5,210 nt of DNA from Acidobacteriaceae bacterium (lineage in GTDB: Bacteria > Acidobacteriota > Terriglobia > Bryobacterales > Bryobacteraceae): contig JAFARV010000547.1 of assembly GCA_019245255.1 (NCBI GenBank), positions 1 through 5,210 of the forward strand, in the 5' to 3' direction. Shown here in pieces: positions 1 to 5,210 of the stretch. Both the position numbers and the translations under genes were made by a program. Numbering within the stretch: position 1 is the stretch's first letter; each line of letters opens with the position of its first letter. Under the pieces are notes generated by a model, which was not told the DNA's origin, made no database searches, and worked only from the letters and a program-made list of their open reading frames with translations.

Positions 1-781
1 GCGAGAAATTTCGCGCATAGACTTCGAGGGCAGCAGCAGTGCCGCCCTGAAGGCGCGCGAGGCTCGCATCGGTGGTGAGCGCGAGTTCACGGTTGTGAGG
101 AAAGGCCGCCTTCATTCGCGCGGCCATCGCCTTCGCGCCAGCCAAGTTCTTCTGGCCCAGTTGCCAGTTCAAATACGATTGGTACGGTTCGACGTTTTCG
201 GGATATCGCTTGATCCACGCCTCATAGATTGCTGTCTCTTGAGAGGGAGGCAGTTGTGCACTGTGCGCAACAAACTCCGCTTCTCCAAACGCTTTCCACT
301 GCGGCGAGTCCGCGGGCGGCTGATCGCGTTGATCCGGCTGCTGCGGTAGCCCACCTAGTTCGAGAAGTGCCGAGATCTGTTCTCTCGGCTGATTTCGGCG
401 TCCGTAAAATGCCGCCAGCTCAGTGCGCGCTCCGATTCCGTCCTGCGACTTCTCTGCTGCCGACTGCCAGTCGGCCTCCGCGTTTGCGTAATCCTGAAGT
501 AACTCCTCCTCACGCGCGCGAAGCGAAAGTAAGTCGGCGTCATTCGCAGATTTCTGCAGCAGCTCTGTAAGATGTTTTTTCGCTTCCCATGCCGGCCGGC
601 TGTGGATGACGGTTCCGTCCGGCAGGCCCATGATTCGAAACAACGCCGATTCCAGCGCGCTTCCGGCCACGGTGTCGTCGCTTCCGGGCACAAATTCCGC
701 ACGCACCAGTAGTGCCGCGCCGATAGTCGCAACAGAAAGACCGAACCACTTTGCCCGAAACACCCTAGGGAAGCACTTCAA
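1..781 (-). CDS. Exported tetratricopeptide-repeat (TPR) protein, C-terminus beyond window
   Basis: The frame is open from the start to the left edge (about 260 residues), so the protein is incomplete here. I prefer the TTG at 781-779 because an AGGAG lies 7 bases upstream of it. The alternative is a GTG at 763-761, which begins one base after the upstream stop but has no clear ribosome binding site. With the TTG start the N-terminus has K2, R6, R9 and K11, then a hydrophobic stretch (about 13-26) ending in VRA-E, which fits a type I signal peptide. Helical, Ala/Leu/Tyr-rich repeats follow: about 80-111 (LLQDYANAEADWQSAAEK is TPR-like), 115-142 (AAFYGRRNQPREQISALLEL), and 183-260 (YEAWIKRYPENVEPYQSYL, then further helix pairs). 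A Gln/Pro-rich linker lies at about 146-160. TPR solenoids are protein-interaction scaffolds, so no enzymatic role is claimed. The gene overlaps the VIT/VWA gene by 17 bases (or abuts it with the GTG start), implying co-translation. Confidence is high for the reading frame and moderate for the TPR assignment and the exact start. Confidence 0.8.
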   Translation of the reverse strand, partial: MKCFPRVFRAKWFGLSVATIGAALLVRAEFVPGSDDTVAGSALESALFRIMGLPDGTVIHSRPAWEAKKHLTELLQKSANDADLLSLRAREEELLQDYANAEADWQSAAEKSQDGIGARTELAAFYGRRNQPREQISALLELGGLPQQPDQRDQPPADSPQWKAFGEAEFVAHSAQLPPSQETAIYEAWIKRYPENVEPYQSYLNWQLGQKNLAGAKAMAARMKAAFPHNRELALTTDASLARLQGGTAAALEVYARNFS

Positions 782-3083
782 GGGGCATCTCCTGATGACT
801 TACGTTGTGCGCAATATCTTCGGCAGTGACGTGAACAGAGTAACGGCCCGCCGGAAGATTTGCGGGAATGCTTAGCCACCCCGTATTGGCCTTCTCGCTC
901 TCGCTCCAGCGAAGCGAAAGCGGCGGAGCCCCATAGAGCTGGGCTGTGATGATGCGCGTCGTCGCCGAGGCCTGCACGTGCAACAAGACGCTGTTTCCCG
1001 CATGCACGCGTGTCGAATCCGCCGTCACACGCACAATCGGCGCATGGCTCGAAATGAGGAAAGTCTTGTGCTCGCGGTAAACGTGGCCGTCGCGATCGCG
1101 AAGAATCAGTTGCACCGTGTAGGCTCCGTCGGTCAGATCGTCGGGCGCAAGAAAGCGCGTCTGCCAGATGTCCTCGCGTGCCACATAACGTAGCGGCTTA
1201 GTGAGGCCGAAAGGAAACATGGCGATAACCGATGCAATCGACGCGTCAGTGCGCACGCGTAAAATTGGATCGCCAGGCCTTATCAGTCGTGGACGCAGGA
1301 GTGCTCGGGGAGCCGCGAGGAAAGACGTGTAAGGCGTGACGAAGTGATACTTACGCGAGAGGCGAATAATCTCGTCGATGGTAGCCTTATCTTCGCCTTC
1401 GCGGTCGATTTTCTCGAGCAACGCATCCACTCGGGCCCGTGCCCATGTGGCAGGAAGATACTCATGCTGGGTATCTTTTGCAGGGAGTTGGAAACTTACC
1501 GATTCTTTGCGAGCGGTCGCACCTGCACCCGAGGCCACGCTGAATTGCGCAACGCCCGGCTTTGTGTATTCCCCGACCCAGGAAGCTCGCGAACCAGGAA
1601 AACTATCCTGACCCAGACGATAAACGTCCTTTGTTTCCGCCTGTGCCGAAACCGTAAGCGCCACCGGACTCCGCGGCGCTAAGCCTATTTCATGAATGAA
1701 ATTACTCAATTTGAAATCGAGCGGCTCGGTTGAATTTACCTGCTCAAATACTCCGCCGTGTTCAGCGAGACGGCGCATAAGTCTCGCGTTCGCGTCGTCA
1801 CCAACGGCGAGCGTGTATAGATGAGGTCTGCGCTCGGGAGGAAGAACTCGCCAGTCACGGTCGATGTTTGTCACAATCCGGGCCGGTGCGATTACGCCTT
1901 GTGTTGCTTCTCCGTCACTTAACAGCACAACGTAGCTGTTCGGGCCACATTGCGCGAATGCCGACCGGAACGCCGACTCGAGATTCGTGCCACCACGAAG
2001 CCTGCTTCCGCGCACAAAGTCCAGACTGCGAGCTATCTCTTCCGTTGTCGCCGGCCTGGGTTCTTTCCCGAACGACACAGCCTCAGAGTTGAAGACGATT
2101 ACATTGAACGTTTCTTTGGGACTGAGCGAGCGCAAGACGCCTTCAAGAGCCTGGAAACTGCGTTCCAGTTTGTCCCATTGCATGCTGAGGGACGTATCGA
2201 AGAGAACGATGACACTGCGTGGTGGGGCAGTTTCACCGGTTGCCGTTCGGGGCGGCTGAAGAAGTGCCGCGGTTTCAAAGTAACCCGGTTCGGCAGGATC
2301 TGCATCGTGGAAGGCGGTTACTCGCGGCGATGGATCGTTGCTGAGCGAATATTTGATCTCGAGGTCGTTGCTCAGCGGAACATCCTGCTGCGTTGTGCTG
2401 GCAACGACCAGTTGAGGCGTCTGTTTTTCGAGCTTCAATCCAAACCGGCCGCCTACGTCCTCAAACTTCGCAATCGGGAGCGCGCTACGGACCTCAACAC
2501 GGATACTCAGGCGCCCGACTCTAACCGGGGCCGCCGTGGATGCCTTTAAAGGAAAGACAAAGTCGCTGTTTAGCTGTACGAGCCTCACGTTTTGCCGGTA
2601 CGCGGCTTCGATGCGCTTGTATCCAAATGCCGGAATCGGGACAATCTTCACTCCGAAGGCCGTCGAGTGCTGCGCCCGCCCCGGCGCATTGCTCTCGGTA
2701 ACTTCGCTTGATTCGAGCAAACCTGGATCGATATTTTGGTTCCGGATTTGTTGATATAACTCGGCGGCGCGTTTGCGCTCGAGGATTACGCCCGGAATGC
2801 GTGTAAGTCCGTCCCAAACGGCAAAATCCGAAACCGCTGCATCATCTGGAAGGGCCAGCGAGTAAGTGCCTTCGAGCACATACTCCGATCTGCTGCAAAA
2901 GACCTCCTTAATGAAAACCGTGGCGTGGCCGTTGTCGATCACTGCATTCACGTCCATTGACTCGATGGAAAGAATGCTCGGATCCGGGCCGTCGTGCCCA
3001 GTGGGGATGATCACGCCCGTTTCGCATTGGGCGACAATTGCTGCAAAATTTATAAGACAACAGAGAAGAAAGGCTCTGGTCAT
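765..3083 (-). CDS. Secreted VIT and VWA domain protein (inter-alpha-trypsin inhibitor heavy-chain-like)
   Basis: This 772-residue protein starts with an ATG that overlaps the upstream stop (ATGA). There is no strong Shine-Dalgarno, so translational coupling is likely. Residues 1-20 form a signal peptide: one Arg, then a hydrophobic core ending near VAQC. Residues about 36-168 match the VIT domain, with the hallmarks EGTYSLALPDDAAVSDF, LERKRAAELYQ, DPGLLE and VPIPAFGYKRIEAAY. The segment between DPGLLE and VPIPAFG (about 125-147) looks longer than is usual for VIT. Residues about 288-465 are a von Willebrand factor A domain with an intact metal-ion-dependent adhesion site: D296-x-S298-x-S300, T366 in GGTNL and D390 in LLSDGEA. 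The post-VWA block typical of the family follows at 547-590 (WARARVDALLEKI, then IIRLSRKYHFVTPYTSFLA). Residues about 600-772 form a beta-rich C-terminal region resembling one or two Ig-like or FN3-like sandwiches. The family is known for metal-dependent protein binding; a periplasmic or surface location and a partner among the neighbouring exported proteins are inferences. Domain identity is very confident, but the biological role is unknown. Confidence 0.95.
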   Translation of the reverse strand: MTRAFLLCCLINFAAIVAQCETGVIIPTGHDGPDPSILSIESMDVNAVIDNGHATVFIKEVFCSRSEYVLEGTYSLALPDDAAVSDFAVWDGLTRIPGVILERKRAAELYQQIRNQNIDPGLLESSEVTESNAPGRAQHSTAFGVKIVPIPAFGYKRIEAAYRQNVRLVQLNSDFVFPLKASTAAPVRVGRLSIRVEVRSALPIAKFEDVGGRFGLKLEKQTPQLVVASTTQQDVPLSNDLEIKYSLSNDPSPRVTAFHDADPAEPGYFETAALLQPPRTATGETAPPRSVIVLFDTSLSMQWDKLERSFQALEGVLRSLSPKETFNVIVFNSEAVSFGKEPRPATTEEIARSLDFVRGSRLRGGTNLESAFRSAFAQCGPNSYVVLLSDGEATQGVIAPARIVTNIDRDWRVLPPERRPHLYTLAVGDDANARLMRRLAEHGGVFEQVNSTEPLDFKLSNFIHEIGLAPRSPVALTVSAQAETKDVYRLGQDSFPGSRASWVGEYTKPGVAQFSVASGAGATARKESVSFQLPAKDTQHEYLPATWARARVDALLEKIDREGEDKATIDEIIRLSRKYHFVTPYTSFLAAPRALLRPRLIRPGDPILRVRTDASIASVIAMFPFGLTKPLRYVAREDIWQTRFLAPDDLTDGAYTVQLILRDRDGHVYREHKTFLISSHAPIVRVTADSTRVHAGNSVLLHVQASATTRIITAQLYGAPPLSLRWSESEKANTGWLSIPANLPAGRYSVHVTAEDIAHNVSHQEMPLEVLP
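789..793 (-). promoter_or_regulatory. Ribosome binding site deciding the TTG start of the TPR gene
   Basis: On the minus strand AGGAG is followed by a 7-base spacer (ATGCCCC) and then TTG. This is ideal Shine-Dalgarno geometry, placed inside the last codons of the VIT/VWA gene. The competing GTG at 763 has only a weak GAAG at a longer distance. The site therefore favours a start at 781 with a 17-base gene overlap, although TTG is a less common initiator. Confidence 0.5.
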
Positions 3084-5050
3084 GGAAGTAATGAGTTCTC
3101 TGGGATGCGAACTAAGCCGTTATCGGTTCCAACGTACAGTTCGCCTCCGCGTTCGTCAAAAGCGGTCACATTTAGGGACGGCAGGCCGGTAGTTACGAAT
3201 CTCCATCGCTCGTCACCTTGGCGCAGCACCGCCATTCCGCAACATGACGTGCCTGCATAGATCGCCCGGGCGGTGGCGAGCATCGCGTTCGGATTAACCT
3301 CGATTCTCTGTTTTGCGAACGCAGGAGACGTAATGACGCTGCCATCCCGTTCGAGCTGCACGACACCTGATCCATAAGTGCCCAGGTACAGCCTTCGGCC
3401 CGCCGATGCCGAGGCAGTAATCCAGTTCTGGCGTAGTTGCGAATTGGCGGTCGTGAAGCTTGCCTGAACGATGCCGCTACGAATCGCTGAAATGCCTCCG
3501 AGCGTGCCCGCGTACAAAGTCCCGCTCACGTCTGCAAGCGTGTAAACATGATTATTGACCAGACCCTGGAAGCCCGAAACGGCGCTGATACCTGCGTCGT
3601 CAATGAAGCTCAGACCTGCGGGAGTCCCGACGATCATCGCCCTATTTTCGTTGTCTCTTCGGAACAGGACATCTGTGACATGGTTCGCGACCAAACCATG
3701 ATCGCGATCGAGTACCTGCTTTAATTGACCACTCGCATTAAACAGGGCGAGACCATTCGCTGTGGCTACGGCCGTGATGCCGCGGTCCGGGTCTTCCTTG
3801 ATGCGGTTTACGCAGAAAAGGACATCATCTTCGAAATGTGTCAATGAGTTTGCATGAGCTTGGGGATCGATGATATCGAGGCCCCGGTCGAAGTACCCGA
3901 CCCACAGACGTCCCCGCCCATCGGCGTGAATGCCCGTGACGTGACCGTTGGTCAGGGAGTTATCCGGTGCAGTTACGATGGGCGACCCGCTGGGCAGTGC
4001 ACGTACGGAGCTCTCATCAACCGCAACCAGGTGTTTATCGATTTCCGCGAATGCCACGATGGGGTGTGCGCCGGCGCCCACATCCCATCTACTCCGTAAT
4101 GCCGCATGCGTTGCGATCGGAATCGAGACCGTGCCTTGATCGATCGTTCCGATCCACAGACTCCCGTTGTGCTCAGCAAGAGCTCGCGCAAACACTCCGT
4201 CGGCTAGCCGGCGGGTTAATGCTCCGCTCGTAAGTTCGGTTACTCCGATTGCAGTCCCAATCCAGGCGCGTTGCTCTCTTGCGGCGATGGAAAGCACGTT
4301 CGCGTCCGGGAGCACATCTAAAACATGCAAGGCCTGTCCGCCCCGCCAGAACCAGGCGCCTTCGTTGCGAGTTCCCACCCAGAGGGCGTCTTCGTCGCCC
4401 GCCAGAGCCGTCACGCGGGTCTTCGCAAACTGAGGATGGAACAGACGGAGAGACTTTCCATCACTCAGGTAAAGTCCGGAATCCGCTGTTCCAACGAGCA
4501 CGCGGCCATTCCGGACGGGGAGCAAAGCCGTAACCTGCCGCAGTGCGGCGTCGTCCGGAAGCAATTGTCGAAGGCGCACGCCGTCGTAGATCAGAATGCC
4601 GGCACGCTCAGTTGCGACCCACAGCTCGGTTTTGGAGATGCCGGTCCGCACTGCCAGCGTTCGCAACGGAAACGGTGGTAAGTCGCGTCCGACAGTCCAG
4701 GTGCGCCTCAGTTCGCCGTCACGATATTGAAATAAACCGGACCGTCCGCAAACAAACAAATTGCCGTCAAAGGCAGCGACTGAGCGAAAGTCCGCCGTGG
4801 GCGCAACGGGTTCGAAAGCCGATGCACTCGATTGCAATTCCTTAATCGAAACGGCAACAATTCCGGACTTAGCAGCCGCCGCGGAAGCCTCGCTAAGTGC
4901 ATCGCGAACTCGAATGTAAACGGACGCACAGACAACTGCGGTAACTGCCAGTAGAGCTCCGATCAGCAGCGCCATGAGGCGCCAACCACCAGCACGTTGT
5001 ACTCGAGAGAGCACGGCGATTTCGAATATAGCCGAACGAGACTTACTCAC
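3080..5050 (-). CDS. Membrane-anchored tandem beta-propeller protein (two-component regulator propeller type), no kinase
   Basis: This 656-residue protein starts with GTG at 5050; an in-frame TAA a short way upstream limits extension. ATG at residue 26 is a possible but less likely start because it would remove the positive N-terminal flank. K3, R5, R16, R19 and R24 precede one hydrophobic segment (about 26-46), giving a signal anchor with the bulk outside the cytoplasm. From about residue 88 to the end I count 14 repeats of roughly 30-45 residues. Their pattern is V-T/x-A-L, a short turn, then LWVGT or a variant, then G-L-x-hydrophobic. Clear examples are LWVGT (223-227), LWIGT (298-302), LWVGY (382-386), LYAGT (512-516), LYLGT (554-558) and LYVGT (638-642). 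Fourteen repeats fit two seven-bladed propellers, as in the periplasmic sensors of Bacteroides hybrid two-component systems. Here no Y_Y_Y domain, histidine kinase or response regulator follows; the protein ends 9 residues after the last GT. Blade 7 (about 329-353) is degenerate. The stop overlaps the next gene's ATG by 4 bases. A ligand- or protein-binding role is inferred; a YncE/Kelch-like or lyase propeller cannot be excluded. Confidence 0.9.
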   Translation of the reverse strand: MSKSRSAIFEIAVLSRVQRAGGWRLMALLIGALLAVTAVVCASVYIRVRDALSEASAAAAKSGIVAVSIKELQSSASAFEPVAPTADFRSVAAFDGNLFVCGRSGLFQYRDGELRRTWTVGRDLPPFPLRTLAVRTGISKTELWVATERAGILIYDGVRLRQLLPDDAALRQVTALLPVRNGRVLVGTADSGLYLSDGKSLRLFHPQFAKTRVTALAGDEDALWVGTRNEGAWFWRGGQALHVLDVLPDANVLSIAAREQRAWIGTAIGVTELTSGALTRRLADGVFARALAEHNGSLWIGTIDQGTVSIPIATHAALRSRWDVGAGAHPIVAFAEIDKHLVAVDESSVRALPSGSPIVTAPDNSLTNGHVTGIHADGRGRLWVGYFDRGLDIIDPQAHANSLTHFEDDVLFCVNRIKEDPDRGITAVATANGLALFNASGQLKQVLDRDHGLVANHVTDVLFRRDNENRAMIVGTPAGLSFIDDAGISAVSGFQGLVNNHVYTLADVSGTLYAGTLGGISAIRSGIVQASFTTANSQLRQNWITASASAGRRLYLGTYGSGVVQLERDGSVITSPAFAKQRIEVNPNAMLATARAIYAGTSCCGMAVLRQGDERWRFVTTGLPSLNVTAFDERGGELYVGTDNGLVRIPENSLLP

Positions 5051-5074
5051 AACATGCTTAACGAATTAATAATT

Positions 5075-5103
5075 TCCTGTTCGTGCGGCCTTAATGAACA
5101 GGA
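5075..5103 (-). terminator. Inverted repeat at the quinoprotein/propeller junction, possible terminator or attenuator
   Basis: Reading the minus strand, TCCTGTTC and GAACAGGA form a perfect 8-bp stem around a 13-base loop containing the quinoprotein stop codon (TAA at 5093-5091). The 3' arm runs into an A/T-rich tract (AATTATTAATT) rather than a run of T, so a classical intrinsic terminator is only weakly supported. It could instead be an attenuator, an mRNA-stabilising hairpin or a dyad operator for the propeller operon. I see no convincing -35/-10 pair in the 40-base spacer (5051-5090). Confidence 0.4.
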
Positions 5104-5210
5104 GTAATGCTGGAGGCGGGTAAGGCCCAGGCGAATAACACATCGCCGCTGCTGGTTACCACATACTGTCTGCCGTCGAGCTCGTAAGAAATCGGCGAGC
5201 TCTCGATATG
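5091..5210 (-). CDS. C-terminal end of a PQQ-dependent dehydrogenase-like quinoprotein, N-terminus beyond window
   Basis: Only the last 39 codons are present; the frame enters from the right edge and ends with TAA at 5093-5091. The segment SPISYELDGRQYVV followed by TSSGDVLFAWALP matches the closing blade of type I quinoprotein alcohol/glucose dehydrogenase-like propellers. In those, a Y-x-x-D/N-G-x-Q-Y-V motif is followed by a short G-D/N-x-L-F-A-F/W-x-L-P strand. These are periplasmic enzymes that use pyrroloquinoline quinone to oxidise alcohols or sugars. The protein stops 8 residues after the blade motif, so it has no C-terminal cytochrome c domain of the type II kind. PQQ-contacting and calcium-binding residues lie outside the window, so catalytic competence cannot be judged; an inactive PQQ-like (BamB-type) propeller is possible but fits the motif less well. 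It is 40 bases upstream of the propeller gene on the same strand, so co-transcription is possible. Confidence 0.75.
   Translation of the reverse strand, partial: HIESSPISYELDGRQYVVTSSGDVLFAWALPASSITPVH

Noticed and set aside
355..749. Two minus-strand open frames (355-732 and 540-749)
   Set aside because: Both are out-of-frame readings of the TPR gene. The frame open from 781 to the left edge gives a signal peptide and helical repeats, while these give Arg/Cys-rich sequence.
1950..2549. Plus-strand open frame of 199 codons
   Set aside because: It lies entirely antisense to the VWA/VIT coding region. Its translation is Arg/Cys-rich with no domain-like pattern, and the opposite strand carries unmistakable conserved motifs.
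3024..3083. Lipoprotein signal in the VIT/VWA protein (Cys20 after a hydrophobic stretch)
   Set aside because: The residues before Cys20 are V-A-Q. A Gln at -1 does not fit the lipobox, which needs Gly, Ala or Ser there, so an ordinary secretory signal peptide is more likely.
3854..4845. Several overlapping plus-strand open frames of 60-120 codons
   Set aside because: All are antisense to the propeller gene, show no coherent domains and are explained by the high-GC codon pattern of the real gene.
5047..5055. Two-codon mini-ORF ATG TTG TGA overlapping the GTG start of the propeller gene
   Set aside because: It has no ribosome binding site at suitable spacing, and such short combinations arise by chance. 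It is not enough to claim a leader peptide.
5051..5090. Promoter in the A/T-rich spacer before the propeller gene
   Set aside because: A TATTAA-like hexamer is present, but no -35-like hexamer sits at 16-18 bases from it. A/T richness alone does not support a promoter call.

Overview
The window is a compact bacterial segment in which all coding sequence lies on the minus strand; I found no credible plus-strand gene and no RNA gene, mobile element or CRISPR array. The gene content is the tail of a PQQ-type quinoprotein, a tandem 'regulator propeller' protein, a VIT/VWA protein and a TPR protein. Together with moderately high GC and GTG/TTG-type starts, this suggests a soil-type Acidobacteriota (Solibacter/Bryobacter-like) genome. 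That placement is an inference from protein style only; no phylogenetic marker is present.

In transcription order (right to left): (1) 5210-5091, the last 39 codons of a periplasmic quinoprotein (PQQ dehydrogenase-like) gene. (2) A 40-base spacer containing a perfect 8-bp inverted repeat (5075-5103) that starts inside the end of the quinoprotein gene. (3) 5050-3080, a 656-residue membrane-anchored protein made of about 14 short beta-propeller repeats, like the sensor half of hybrid two-component systems but with no kinase. (4) 3083-765, a 772-residue secreted VIT + VWA protein with an intact MIDAS metal site and a C-terminal beta-rich extension. It overlaps the previous gene by ATGA. (5) From 781 (or 763) leftward off the window edge, the N-terminal ~260 residues of an exported TPR protein, whose start overlaps or abuts the VIT/VWA stop.

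The last three genes are translationally coupled or nearly so and all carry export signals. The simplest reading is one operon encoding an envelope protein-interaction module: an anchored propeller, a secreted metal-dependent adhesion protein and a TPR scaffold. The quinoprotein upstream may share the transcript or may be separated from it by the hairpin. The substrate, ligand and physiological role cannot be read from this sequence. No stretch longer than 40 bases lacks a gene.
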